DNA of 64,000 bases from the NCBI GenBank assembly GCA_026874595.1, contig CM049309.1, positions 48,964,079 to 49,028,078 of the forward strand, in the 5' to 3' direction. Numbering within the stretch: the first letter of the stretch is position 1; each line of letters opens with the position of its first letter. This document shows, in pieces, positions 46,061-58,667 of the stretch. The notes under the pieces were generated by a model, which saw only the letters and a list, made by a program, of their open reading frames with translations, searched no databases and was not told the DNA's origin. The DNA comes from Sipunculus nudus (lineage: Eukaryota; Annelida; Sipuncula; Golfingiida; Sipunculidae). The translations under genes and the position numbers were made by a program.

Positions 46061-47374
46061 CCCGTCTTAGGGTCTCAGAGGGGTTCGGCGTATTTCTTCG
46101 GTGGCGGAACCCGCGTGAAAAGATAGTATCCACTAAACTTCATTTACAACTATGATATTCTAGGAGGAGGGTGGGCGTAGGAATTATTTTGTCGTTATTT
46201 TGTCCGGAGGATATTTTAACGGGGTCGTTATTTCAAGGAAGGTGGCTTTTATGGGGAAGGAGCGGAGTGTTCTGTCCGTGCTTATGTGCACTTTTTTACT
46301 CATATGTTTTTCAGGAAACTTGGACCATGCGATGTTCTGACCGTAAATCTAAAAATGGACCCTAGTAATTAAAAATTGCCGGGAAGACGTGGTTACTTCA
46401 GGGAAAAGGATTCCTTTAATGTATGTTTGCACCTTCGAAATTTGTTTGAAAAGTATAATAGTACCTCCTTTTCAGAACAAATTATCATGATAGGTATTCA
46501 AGTGTCCTATTTGCGTCATGATATTTGTAAATACGTCTTAAACTTCGAATGCATGTAAGCAATGCATTTAACAGGAATATCCAATAGTCATAGTCATTGA
46601 ATATATATTAAATATGTTTTCCTTTATTTTTACCAACATCTAATATACTTTTAATTTTTCTTCAATCACAGTTCAACAATAACTAGGTCATATGTCAGTG
46701 TGGCCCTACTGAACAGTGTTGGGTGAAGGACCTTGACCATGAATTTTCGGTCGATATTAACTAAAAGCAAGACGCTCCTAAACAGGACGGCCATAAATAA
46801 AGTATGTATGTTTCAAGGCAATTGCTGCAAAATTTTGGCCTGAAGACAAACAGACAGACAGACAGCTAGGGAGGACAGACAAACATTAAGGACAGTCGAA
46901 CTAAAGATGTAGAATCATGCACTTTACAAAGATTATCGGGATGAAACAAGTAAAACTGTCAAGCACTGTCATATTTTCAGTTGGCTCATGTAAAACTTAA
47001 ATTTATTATAACACAAATAAAATAATAAAAGATGGTTCAAACATAATATGGCTGAAATTAAGTAGACACGTGCGCCAACACATGCTCGTTTTATGACTTT
47101 AACAGTCTGCTTTGGGATTACTTCGTCAAAATGTAAGGTTCACCCATAAACTCTTGATGAGCTCCATTCACCTATTCCCCCCCCCCCCCCCTTGATAATA
47201 AAGCACTTAAATATTGAGTAGTGTAAATATTGACGTAACACGCTGAACTGAAAGGCATTTTTCAAGAACTCGAATCTTTCTTCTTGGAATCTTAGAAGGC
47301 CTGGTCCATTTCAGAGAGCGTCAGACTTTGTAGTTAGGTTGGTTTTGATATGCTGACCCTATGATATTTTGTAC
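46061..47374. other. No firm features
   Basis: A C homopolymer (47177-47190), a small ACAG run (46851-46864) and a fragment near 46810-46880 that faintly recalls array F. No exons recognised. Confidence 0.4.
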
Positions 47375-47503
47375 CTTACTGTTGTATACGGCGTACACGG
47401 ATGGCCTTTTAACCGTAGGCCTCGGTCGTCTAGCACCAGGCTTATTATCTCGTAGATTATTTAAATGATCTTCGTAGTACGTCAGGTCACACAGAGACGA
47501 CAT
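47375..47503 (-). CDS. Candidate 129-bp coding exon of unknown gene
   Basis: On the minus strand, AG directly precedes ATGTCGTCTCTG, and AACAGTAAG is followed by the donor-like GTACAA. The result is a 43-codon segment that keeps frame on both sides. The peptide starts MSSLCDLTYYEDHLNN and includes RRPRPTVKRPSVYAVYN. It is polar and basic with no recognised domain. The adjacent block 47562-47830 is also open on both strands and GC-richer than the surroundings, so further coding sequence may lie here. It may still be chance. Confidence 0.25.
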
Positions 47504-48954
47504 CTGGAAACACTTTTAGCTCATTTAAGCTCAAGTAACGTTCCTCCAGGTCGAAGTTGAATTGTTTAACTACGGTTTACCGCCATCAAGGTTGGCCTTA
47601 ACAACAGGTTACAAAACCTTCAAAGTGACAACGCGCACGCTTGAGCCCATGATGTCTTTTTTGGGCTTACATAAAGACGCCGTAAATAACCCGGTGATGC
47701 TGTCATCCTGCAGCCAACAGGAGCTGTTGCTGTTTATAGAGGCTGTTGCCGCTGTGGGCAAGTTAAGAAGTAGGCTATACTTGATTCATAATGTTATTCC
47801 ATCCTTTCTTTGCAGGCCATATTCGCCCATCCTGAAAAATCGCTCATTGGCAGTACTTTCATTTTAACATAAACCCCATATGAAGAAATGATTTTTGTGC
47901 AAAAAAAGTAACAAATGATCAATGTTTATGTCCCACAAAATGTCTTCTCAAATTGGCAGATTCCCGGTAGAATTCAGACTTGCCTGCATGTAGTCTGGCT
48001 GTTGATAAAAAAGGTATTATATTTGTAGTTTGGAATGGTGCAACTGTGGCACTCGCCCCCCTGGAAGCTGCTGGGACCGCGACGTTTTAATTATACACGT
48101 AACATTTTTTCCAGAGAATAATAATTATGATGGCTCCTGTCACCTTTTTTTCTGTTAACTTATTTTATACGAGGCTTACGTATATAACAGTATATAAGTC
48201 ATATGCTGTTTTCCTGCGCATTGCCCCCTTCTCAGGTGATTCAGAAGAGGTATATATTCGGTATATTTTTCAATTTAAAGAACAGTTTATTCGGATTAAG
48301 AAATTTTTACCAGATTTGATTGAACTGGGTATATAGAAAATATTTGGTTTTTTTTCTCGTGGATACGTTATATACCAGACATACGATTAAGAATAAACAA
48401 GAAAGAATATCTCCTATTATCTTGTGCTTTAACAGCAGTATGTCTTGTTTCCCCAAGTCTTTTTTATATATTCTTATCTCTTCTCACAGTGTATTACCAA
48501 TAACTTAAACACATTTTTAATTTATACTTTGTATATCATTAGCGCAATGTGTGTGTTAAAACTCTCATAGAACTCTCTGCCAAGATATGACAGGTCAAAC
48601 CAAATATGTAAAACAACCGACCCCTCCGTCTCTTGGCTAAAGAAGCGTCACAAATAAAGTATGTCATGATGTTATACTTGAACCCTAAAATGACATTAAA
48701 TTTGATGAGATATAGACAAACATACATTCAAAGAGATACAATATATGCAAGTGTACTTATCCAGTGCAGATTCCTCCCATATAAACCAAAAGATCAGGGA
48801 ATGTCATTAATAATAATTAAAAAAAATCTAACATGATCGCGAAAGGAGGTTGAACTCTCTTATATGCATGGAAGTGCATGATTAATTGACTGCGTGCATT
48901 AATTTAAAATTTAAAGATGCAAAATTTTAATCTGTCGCGTGCGTAATCAGTATT
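47504..48954. other. No firm features
   Basis: Plus-strand frame 47562-47867 (101 codons) has a mixed, protein-like composition but no recognised domain. The rest is AT-rich. Confidence 0.35.
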
Positions 48955-50205
48955 TAGCTCAGCTGACTGTAAGCCATCTGAGCTATAGCGATCACCCTTT
49001 GTCCGGCGTCCGTCCGTCCTTCCGTTAACAGGGCACAAATCGAAACCTTTAGAATTAGAAACGTTGAACTGTACATCCAGGGAGGTCCCAGGCAAATCTC
49101 TTTTGAAATTTGAAATTAGGTCATTAGGTCACCTTTTGGCATAAAACATGAATTTGAACACCCAGACAGTCACGCTGGGCACACATTGTATCCATTAAGG
49201 CCCAGAATCTTCAACGTATCATTCAAGGAGGTCCTGAGCAAATGTTCTAGGAAACACGAAATAAGGTCACCATATAGGAAAAAGATGTCATATATACATA
49301 ACACCAAGGAAGGTTTTTGACAAATCTCCTTGAAAACCTGAAATAAGGTCATGAGGTTCTTATTCGACGACCTATTGGCCGAAAATATGATTTTTAACAC
49401 CCAAACAATCAGATAGGGTACAAATTGTATCCATTAGGCCTAGAATATATTCTAACGTTACAATCTTGGAGGTCCTGGGCAAAAGTTCTTGCAAACATGA
49501 AAATAGGTCACTATGACCTATATTCTACGACCTATAGGAAAATTAGAACCTCCATTGACCCTTAAATTAGGTCAATGTGACATACGTCAAATACGCACGA
49601 ATCATAATGGTTGGACCTAGAACCTTCTAACTTAAAATTCAAGGAGGTCTTAGGCAAATCATCTTCAACATCGTGATGCACTATATTCTATGAGGTACGA
49701 GAGGAAAAACCTTATTTTGCGCACCCAGAAAGTCAGACTTGGCCATAATCTTAAATTGTGGATCCAGAAACGTGATTAAAATGTATCCTTGGAAACCAAA
49801 ATAAGGTCACTTTGAGTATATTCTGTGAACATGATTTTAGCATCCTATCAGTCAGATGGGCACAAATGATGCAGTTATACCTAGCAATTTCTTATTTAAT
49901 TAAGATCCAGGGATGGCTCCAGATAAGTTAGATTGACACAAATCGTAGGGGTTAGACATAGATTTAAGCATCCAGGAAGTTAATGGTAAAATCTTTTTGG
50001 AACCCCTTAATAAGGTCGCTGTGTCCTATTTTCCAAGGCCTATGGACTAAACGCCTGATTTCGAACACTCGAACTCCTTTTATTCATTGTTCAAGATTCC
50101 TTAACAAATATTTTACCAGATTATAACATTAATAATCAATACACCTGTATTAATCACCTGTATGTCATATTCAGCTGAGCGTCATGGCCCATGGGCCACT
50201 TGTTT
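48955..50205 (+). repeat. Large dispersed repeat with internal degenerate tandem units
   Basis: The left end has AGCCATCTGAGCTATAGCGA and CGTCCGTCCGTCC. The right end has CAGCTGAGCGTCATGGCC and CATGGGCCACTTGTTT. Between them are about six to eight diverged units with the order GGGCACAAATTGTATCC, CCTAGAA, CAAGGAGGTCCTGGGCAAA, GAAATAAGGTCA. The style of these ends (TGAGCGA, GGCCCATGGGCC, CTTGTTT) resembles repeats I associate with mollusc genomes; this is recall and was not checked. Class unknown, non-coding. Confidence 0.6.
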
Positions 50206-51395
50206 AAACATCCTTTATATGAGCCATCATAGTATCTTCTGCGCTTCATTTTATTTTCTCTGCCTGTCTACACACACGTTCATTCATGTATATATCTATA
50301 CATTCTTAATATAGAAAACAAACCTCCCCTAGGTGGCGAGGTAGTCTATTAGCAACTTTTTACTCAAAATTACTTAACTAACTGTTTTATTAATTGTTGT
50401 GGAGGGTTGGGGAAACATTTATGGAAAAACAAACACGAAATTATTAAGGTGTTATGGATAACCATTATATATTTTAAATTTAAAGGGCAATTTCTTTATC
50501 CCGACTGAGCGGCAGTCTATTCATGGTATTAGTGGCAGACATTTTCTATCATCTGACCTATATTTCTGTCGCAGTCACGAATTGGTTAATTTAATAATGT
50601 CACACACACATGTTAATTATACATCACCGGTGCTCCCCATGTGAATATTACTCTAAATCTACTTAACAAATCTAAGACTTTTGCAGAGGAATTGATCTAT
50701 TTAAGAGGAAGAAAGACATAAATAACTTCCAAATTATACAACGAATGTAGATAAAGTTTTTCACTTTAATATTAGTCATTGAAATATTAGGCATATAATA
50801 AACTTTATTATAATTGGTTTTAAAAAATGGCCTCTCTTCCAAATAATTTAAGTGCTACCCTGGGCTATAAAATGTTAATGCCATCAAAGTCCAAACTGGC
50901 TGTTAATGCTCAGGCTTCAAGAAGATTGCATGTTAATATCGGAACATTAAATTTAATGTTTCATTTCAGAGGTGTTCGTTCACCAAGCCATTTAAAATTT
51001 AATTACTGGAGTTTTGGCCTCTGCTAATTAACAGGACGGTTTATTATAGTCCAGGAACATGCGAACATGACATGGTGAGGTCTTTAATCAGAAACTAAGT
51101 GTAGAATTTCGTCATCAGCACGGCTTGATCAGAAGGCAAGTTATAGCATGCCAAAAGGGGATATAGGGAAATTTTTAAATATGCAAATGTAAAGAGGACA
51201 TTCTTAGGCACCTGTTACATAATATGAGGATTTTCTCTTCCTTAACAACTATTCTCTTCTTAGATATTTTCGCGAATGCAACTGGGGGGGGGGGGGGGTT
51301 CCTCGGTGTCATGAACTAGCCGAGACTCCATCTTTCGTGATATAAATATTTGGATTCTATCTTATATAATAAAGAGTAAATCACAAAGCTGTTCA
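50206..51395. other. No recognised features
   Basis: AT-rich. A G homopolymer lies at 51284-51298. Confidence 0.45.
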
Positions 51396-51665
51396 TTAAA
51401 GGGGCATAATCAGGAGCAATATTATACCTATTCTTTCACAGTATCAGTTCAGTTTTGCGTCAGACAAAAGTTAATTAGCAAAGCCACCCAACCACACAGT
51501 CCCAGTACCTTGTATACGGCTGATTATCACCTTGTTATGGGTCTGCGTGTTGGTAAACACAGTCCACGTGTGTCTGTTTACCATAACAAGGCCGTGTGAC
51601 CAGAGGTCCGATTGTGAGCCTTAACAGGCGGTGTTTCAGCCAGCGGAAACTTGTATTACATTTTT
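51396..51665 (+). repeat. Dispersed repeat D, short copy
   Basis: Same ends and orientation as 21682-22521 but without about 570 bp of middle sequence. It includes a local inverted pair, CCTTGTTATGG at 51530-51540 and CCATAACAAGG at 51581-51591, which flanks CTGCGTGTTGGTAAACACAG. Confidence 0.65.
51530..51591. repeat. Stem-loop inside repeat D
   Basis: CCTTGTTATGG (51530-51540) and CCATAACAAGG (51581-51591) are perfectly complementary over 11 bp, with a 40-bp loop that includes a further GGTAAACA/TGTTTACC pair. In the long copy the corresponding arms are degraded. Confidence 0.8.
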
Positions 51666-53410
51666 GGGGTTAAGTCAGTCAGGGCATCTCCTGATTGACG
51701 TGTTGTGGCCAGGCGATGCACGCGCTGCGTTTATGTTGACACTTTTGACCGCGCCCGGTCAACTGTTTTTAATACTCGTTTACAGGAGTATGGAAACGGT
51801 TTCAGGGCAATATTTTGGCAACTACAAATTTATTTTAAAGAGAAGAATCTATTTTTTTATGTTAACTCAACATGCTTTTATAGGTGATTGGGCACCTTTA
51901 ATATCCTCAACTTCTGAATTGGAAAGTAATGAACAGTTGATAATTTAATAATATAATTGTTAGGGAATAAAAAATGAAAAATGAAAATTCATTAGAGAAT
52001 AAATGGGAAAAAATAGATATAATGAGATATGGTTCAACTCAACGGAGGGGGGGGGGGGGCGCCGCGCTCCCCTCTGAATCCGCCACAGGCATTTGTAGCT
52101 TTTTCGAGAATTTTGGTGAACATCTTGATGGTGCTCGGCGTTTAATATATATAATAATTATATATAATTTTATGTTGTTTTGCCTGGAACAAGGTAAATG
52201 GACTTTAGTTTTATAAATGATATATGTAAAGATAGTGAAGGACAACGTCACATAGGAAAAGTTAATCGCCTTTTATTTACAAAGTGTTGAAGCTCAATAT
52301 GAGTCGTTGTGCCAACACACTATAATGTTTATTGTATTACTAGCATTATTCAATTTACTTTCTTTACACTGTATTACGTATATATATTTTATACGAGTTC
52401 AAATGAACATATATCATTTGCTGGACGTGTGTGTAAGTTATTCTGTGAGCAATGTCATTTTTATCATGGATCATTCATGTAGATATATTTTAGTTTACAT
52501 TTGGGTATATTTTCATCTTTTTTACGGTAACTTTATCGTCTATAAAATAACAGGCTTCGTTATATCAGAAGTTGACTTGTCATCCAAGACGGGATAATCT
52601 CGACTGGAAAACCCCTATTAGCTGTAACCTGGATATTAAATCTTCAATTAGAAAGCGGCTTAATATTATTAATTTATAGCAGGAGATCAGATGGTAAGCT
52701 ATACAGAAGCAAAACCGAGAAATAATACAACTGGCATGGGATAAACCGACCTCATATATTCATTTAACATGCTCCGTACTTGGCATAATATGGCCGCATA
52801 AAAAAGCTCAATCCCTGAAGGAAATTAGATTTATTGTACAAATTAATGTCAGAGAAAAAAGTAGAAATATAGCTTAATAAAAATATATTGCGAGATTAAG
52901 CAAGATTGTTGTTCTCTGTAGTAATAATGGCTTCGAATAATACGTGATTCCTAGAATCAGGAAAACTGGCAGAAGGACAAAGATTGTTTACTGACGTAAA
53001 GTTTAAAGGTTTATTGCCAATTACATCTAATATTTAGATCTCTGCTTATAGTAGCATACATATGTGATTAATTTAAAATAACCATAAGAAAAAATAATAT
53101 ATGAAGTATTGATGCACTTTAGCCATGCAGTATTAATTGACTAAAATCATACAAAAATACTGCCGGTTTTTAATTAACTAATTTTATCTAGTGCAAAGGA
53201 ATCACCCGTTTCTTAATATGCAAGTTTCCCTGGCGAGACCAGAAGACACGTTTTGACTGCTCAGTAAAAATTAAACGGTATATTTGTGGGGGTGATTTTG
53301 TTTGTATGTATATGTATGTATGTTTGTATGTATCCATCAGTCATTCCTCTAACATTTGTATCTGTCAAACTCTATCGATCTATATCAGTAATTTACATAA
53401 TGTATTTATC
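51666..53410. other. No firm features
   Basis: A G-run at 52046-52059 begins a GC-rich patch (to about 52085), possibly an old transposon end. Frames up to 105 codons (51631-51948) begin inside repeat D and show no domain. Confidence 0.4.
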
Positions 53411-53414
53411 AATC

Positions 53415-53489
53415 CATCTATCAATTTTTCGATCTATCTATCTATCTCTCTATTTAATCTGATCTAATCGAATCGATCTGTCTATCTTT

Positions 53490-53531
<42 letters not shown>
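53415..53531. repeat. Compound microsatellite (ATCT)n and (TA)n
   Basis: Degenerate ATCTATCT/ATCGATCT repeats, then about 40 bp of TA repeats (53491-53531). A TATG-rich run precedes them near 53305-53330. Confidence 0.9.
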
Positions 53532-53534
<3 letters not shown>

Positions 53535-54670
53535 CTTGCATATTCTAGCCTGAGTTTTTCTAATCTATTAGCCAAAATATTATACGATCCGTAAAACAGA
53601 ACTTAAGTACATGTGTATGCCATAAATGTGTGTGGTTTATTTCGAAGTAACGTAGTGTTTATATAAAGTATTCCACAATTCCGAGCAGACAGGTCATCCA
53701 CAGGCCTACAACTAGAGGCCTTATACTTCTTACTGATCCACTATATGGATCATACTTTGTAAATCCCTCAAAAATCATATCTTTCCAAAACGGAATATTC
53801 CACTCTGTGTATCGTAAAAATGTACATCCCATTTTGACCAGAATGTATGTATAAATGAGACGTTGACACATATATGCTGTTTATATGTTGTGTTGAATAT
53901 GAATTCATGGATCTGTGGACCAACTGGTCTTTCACTTGGATGCATCGGTTTTTGTCCTAGTATAAAAAAGGGAGGAAAAAATCCTGTCTAAAGCCTCCTG
54001 CCAAGAATCAGGAACGGATAAAGAGAGATTTATATGTTTGTTATTTTGAGTTCTCGTCGTTCCAACGTTATCTTCAGCCGTATTGTATTGAAATGGTGAG
54101 CGCTATCGGCAGCCCTTCTTCAGTTTGTCTACCAAATCAGCCTGTTTTCAGACTATATCAACGGCCCGCTTATTGTGGTTTCTATAAGTTCTTGTGCTAG
54201 TTTTATATGAACGACCGGCCCAGACGCAGTGGGATACCTTATGGCAAGTGTTAACAGAGAGTAATGCAGTGTGACAACTAGACTCGACTCAGATATATAA
54301 CTGTGCTTTAAGACCGGAACTTCGGGGGCCCATACAGTATTCGGAAAGGTCAGAGCCTTCATTTTTCGATTAAATTGAAGCAGCGTAAACCCAGCGTGGC
54401 TTATGTAGTCTCAGGCCCTAGTCTATAGAGCCCTTTTTCTTCTACAAACTGTCCCCGCCATACTATAACTGATTCAGGCTTCATTGTATAAAGAATATTT
54501 GCACTGTAAAATCTCATCGTGCCGAATTTGCTGCAGCCCAAGGGCCCTTTTGTTTCATATGATGTTATTTTTTTATGCGGTTTTTATGCTGCACAACTTC
54601 TAACTTGTCATGAGGTGAACATTTTTACCACCGGTGCCATTTACTCGCCTCCTTCACACACGCGCATACA
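53532..54670. other. No recognised features
   Basis: Frames of about 70 codons on the minus strand (53659-53871 and 54153-54362) have no known domain. Confidence 0.4.
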
Positions 54671-54674
54671 CACC

Positions 54675-54677
<3 letters not shown>

Positions 54678-54722
<45 letters not shown>

Positions 54723-54786
54723 TAATATATAAGTATATATATAAGTATTTATAAATATATATATATATATATATTTTATATATATA

Positions 54787-54819
<33 letters not shown>

Positions 54820-54849
54820 ACTATATATATCATATATTGGTATTTATAA

Positions 54850-54887
<38 letters not shown>

Positions 54888-54892
54888 TTATA
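54678..54892. repeat. Microsatellite cluster: (CT)n, (TA)n, (CT)n, (TA)n
   Basis: (CT)n at 54679-54719 and again near 54790-54818, with TA-rich runs around 54755-54785 and 54848-54883. Confidence 0.92.
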
Positions 54893-54904
54893 TGTATTTG
54901 AATA

Positions 54905-56050
54905 TAAGATCCCTGCGCGGATTGAATTTTTCATGATTTTACGGTGCGGATGCGGGTTGAAAACTAGAATTTGCAGGAATATAGATGATTTCTTTGTGCG
55001 AAAAAAATACCGCAATAGTTAAAATGAGTAGATAATTACATTAACTAAAATTTAATGCAGAGGTTTGTTCATGTTCCTTCGATTGTTCTCTTTTTTTAAA
55101 TACATTATTTTATACAAACGTAGTGCATTTGTGACTCTTAATTCTCTGCATCTTTACACATTTTTTAGTAATCTTTGCAGTGACTAGCTGGTCGTGACAT
55201 TGTACAGAGGTACCTGGCCGTAGTGTTGCAGATTAAGACCCTTGGGCACTGTAGGCTTATACTTGCGGCCAGTCTCACATCTCACATATTACGTAACATA
55301 TGGCTGGGAGTAGAGCACCAGCATGATTACCCGTTAGCTTATAATAGCCAATGCATTGGCTGCATCTGGCTCTGTCAACAGCTGGATAAAGCTTCCGCTT
55401 CCTCTCAACTCCTGAGGTATCTTCCTCATGGTTGGACCAAAGACCATTGACTGGTTTAGAACTTGGGCAAAGCAGAATGCTATGAAGAAGCCACGGTCCA
55501 TTTATATATATATATATATATATCTGTGTATAATACCTGTACACAGAGCCAGACACCTTCTGTAGTTCCATACCCTTCCCCCTTTCTACTAAGTAGCTGA
55601 TAATCACTGACTAGGGTTAACCTTGCGACCCTATCTTTGTAAAATATGAGGTAAGAAATGTGATGACCCAGTAGTGTCCTCCATCTATTACATGTAGCTC
55701 TGTGTACACACATTTAATAGAACGTCATACTATCAGCAAAACATGGCAATGCCTTACTCTAATAAAATATTGTCAATGTATGAGAAAACTTTTTAAATTT
55801 TAAAAAGATTTTATTTTCGTTTTCACTTATGTTTATTTGCGGGTTGAATGCGGGATGAATTTTGGTAAAAATGCTTGGTGGGGCGGGTGAGTGGTGAAAG
55901 CTAAATGTAAAGGGCAGTTGCTCGCCGTTTTTTTTTTTTTTTTTTTTCTTCTTTTTCCTTAGGTGCGTTGCGGTGCGGGGCAGGTTTTTACATTGGCGGT
56001 GAGGGAGTGTTTTCCTGATGCGGGGCGGGACGGTTGCGGTACCTCCTTCA
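54905..56050. mobile_element. Possible non-autonomous DNA element with GCGGG-rich ends
   Basis: The left patch (54905-54960: CTGCGCGGATTG, GGTGCGGATGCGGGTTGA) and the right patch (55840-56050: GCGGGTTGAATGCGGGATGA, TTGCGGTGCGGGGCAGG, GCGGGGCGGGACGG) share a GCGGG/GCGGT theme. They flank AT-richer DNA with no transposase. This recalls subterminal repeats, but no terminal inverted repeat or target duplication was found. A T-run (55929-55947) lies inside the right patch. Confidence 0.3.
55503..55523. repeat. Short (TA)n microsatellite
   Basis: About 21 bp of TA repeats. Confidence 0.85.
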
Positions 56051-56171
56051 CTAAGAGACCGTGTATATAGTTCTATCTTTGTCCGTCATTTTGTCACTCC
56101 CGAGATGCAACAGTTTTTGTCGTGCAATACTTGCAAATAGCAAATGTTGACTTTGGTTGTCAGTTTCCTTT

Positions 56172-56608
56172 CCGGCTGACCAACTTTTCACGGTTTTCTC
56201 GTATCGTCCCGGCTGACCAACTTTTCACGGTTTTCTCGTATCGTCCCGGCTGACCAACTTTTCACGGTTTTCTCGTATCGTCCCGGCTGACCAACTTTTC
56301 ACGGTTTTCTCGTATCGTCCCGGCTGACCAACTTTTCACGGTTTTCTCGTATCGTCCCGGCTGACCAACTTTTCACGGTTTTCTCGTATCGTCCCGGCTG
56401 ACCAACTTTTCACGGTTTTCTCGTATCGTCCCGGCTGACCAACTTTTCACGGTTTTCTCGTATCGTCCCGGCTGACCAACTTTTCACGGTTTTCTCGTAT
56501 CGTCCCGGCTGACCAACTTTTCACGGTTTTCTCGTATCGTCCCGGCTGACCAACTTTTCACGGTTTTCTCGTATCGTCTCGGCTGACCAACTTTTGACGG
56601 TATTCTTA
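56172..56608 (+). repeat. 37-bp minisatellite, 12 units, near identical
   Basis: The unit begins GGCTGACCAACTTTTCACGG. Starts recur at exactly 37-bp steps (56174, 56211, 56248, 56285 and so on to 56581). Eleven units look identical to one another; the twelfth is diverged. Because 37 is not a multiple of three, the frame that crosses the array shifts with each unit, so no coding role is suggested. Confidence 0.97.
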
Positions 56609-58350
56609 TTTCGCCAAGGTAGACCTTCTTCCTTAAAATTCGTGAAAAATGCATTTTTACATCCATATTCATTGCTGTGTCTGTAAATATTGCCCTGTTT
56701 TGCAGGTGTTTATGGATTATGATGTTCACGTTTTGTTCAAGTTTACCCACAAAGACAATATGAAGGCATATGAACTTTTAAATTTCATAAAAAAAAAGAA
56801 TTTCTAAAATTTAATGAAAAATACGGACTTATCATGCTCCGCTACATTTATACTCCAGCACTTTAAAAGTATTTTTAATTTGGTTGCCGGGAAGAAACAA
56901 TTAATATAAACATTTATTTTGTTGTTGTTTCCAAATATAAAGTTTAATTCAATATTTTATCCATGTGAATTTCAGGAATTACTTTCGCTTACAGGAAAAA
57001 CAAAAAGAAAACGGTGAATATCTTTAAGAAAATGTGTATCATTGTAAATTTGTCCAAAATCTGTATCATTTCCGAAAATAATTAAGTTAGGCCAATAATA
57101 TATGTAACCTTCTATTTAATTGTATATATAGGCTCTAACATGTATGGTTTACAATAACACTAAATAAACCACGGTGGCCCATAAAATATTTTATTCCTAA
57201 ACAAATATGGATATTGAAGAAATGAACGGATGTAAAACTAATTTCCAGAGCTAGTTGATTGGCTTACTATTTTACAATCGCCAGCGGTGAGAGTATAAAT
57301 AAAGATATACTCCCCCGAGAACCGACGCTTACGAGACATCCTGTATAGTTTATTAGCATTCTCTTTATGCATTATAACGTAATGAGTGGTCAAGAATAAC
57401 GACATAGTTTACAGGTAATAGCTGGTCTCAAAATGATCCTGTCAACGACAATCTTTTTTATAATCGTGTTTTCTGAATAAACCCGTGCCTGGGAAATTAT
57501 ATGAATCATGTTAACACACTTTTGTATCAACCAATAACACTTTTTCACAGCTTGTTGATAAAACAAGCTCTGAGGCACGAATAAATCTATTTGTCCTGGC
57601 TTTATCCTGAAACAGACAAAGTCTTGTCTCAAAATATTTATTTTGGTTCTCACCAGACCTTCTGGCCTTAATATAGTGATAAATGTATCGTTTTCTTATA
57701 AAAAAAAGGAATTGCTCATGTTCAGAAATTCCGTGCCAGGTATACATTTTATTTTCGTTTGTTATAGTCAATTATAATAAACGAAAAACTGCTTCTATCC
57801 TTGCAGGATTGGCGGTAATGTATGACCTTACGTTTTGGCGCTATTGGCTATATTTGTCGTACTATCCAATACTGATATATGTATCTTTGATACATGATGC
57901 ATTGAGCCAAAGCATTATTTACTCTACATACTTGACAGGATATCCTATCAACTTTTGATAAATAACGAATTGATATTCTTATTTTGAAAACTAATAAGGA
58001 AATATGTATTTTCAATTATCGATCACAAGAAGGAGAGATCAACTAAATACGAAGCGCCGGACGTTTAACTGTTTTTCATTGAGAACGATAAAAGAGAACG
58101 TGTATATTTTAATCTTTATAGGGAGAGGTTATTAATACAAAGCACTACATTTCGCCCTCAGCAACATGTGCTCGACGTAATAACCTGCGAAGTAAGTTGA
58201 CAGTAATCGGAAGTGGTAGGATGACAATGTAATTACATACAGTTAGTGATCTAGTCGGTCATCTAGACTGAAAACAATAATCTCGAATTACTGAATCAGG
58301 CATGCATCATCAAGTGCAAAAAAATTTTGCAGGCAATGTAGTAAAGAATT
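56609..58350. other. AT-rich stretch, nothing recognised
   Basis: Opposite-strand frames of 86-91 codons at 57390-57958 overlap one another and show no domain. Confidence 0.45.
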
Positions 58351-58353
58351 TTT

Positions 58354-58381
58354 AAGCCTCCCCCGTAAGAAGGGGAGGCTT
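58354..58381. repeat. Perfect GC-rich hairpin AAGCCTCCCC/GGGGAGGCTT
   Basis: The stem arms 58354-58363 and 58372-58381 are perfectly complementary over 10 bp with an eight-base loop. Ts lie on both sides. It looks like a bacterial terminator but sits in animal-type DNA, so that role is not proposed. Confidence 0.85.
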
Positions 58382-58470
58382 TTAGGGGTTGATGAGAATG
58401 TTTCTATATTTATATTTGAGTAAAATTAATTTGGGTCGGCTAACTTAGGTCCCCCGAATGCATCATCGAA

Positions 58471-58504
58471 TTTTTTTTTTTTTTTCGTTTTTTTTTTTTT
58501 TTTT
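58471..58504. repeat. T homopolymer tracts
   Basis: Two long T runs separated by a CG. A G-run follows at 58651-58667. Confidence 0.9.
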
Positions 58505-58667
58505 ATTTTCATTATGCCATTTTCAGCGTTATACTAGAACTCGAATACGTCTGATTTAAAAAAGGTGACATTTGTCTACAATATTGGACGAAAGTCACAG
58601 ACGTGCACCTTATTTCCATAGCCGATTTCCCATTATCGCCCAGCTGGGTCCCGGGGGGGGGGGGGGG

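Noticed and set aside
58354-58381. Rho-independent terminator
   Set aside because: The hairpin has the right look, but the surrounding DNA is animal-type with no bacterial genes.
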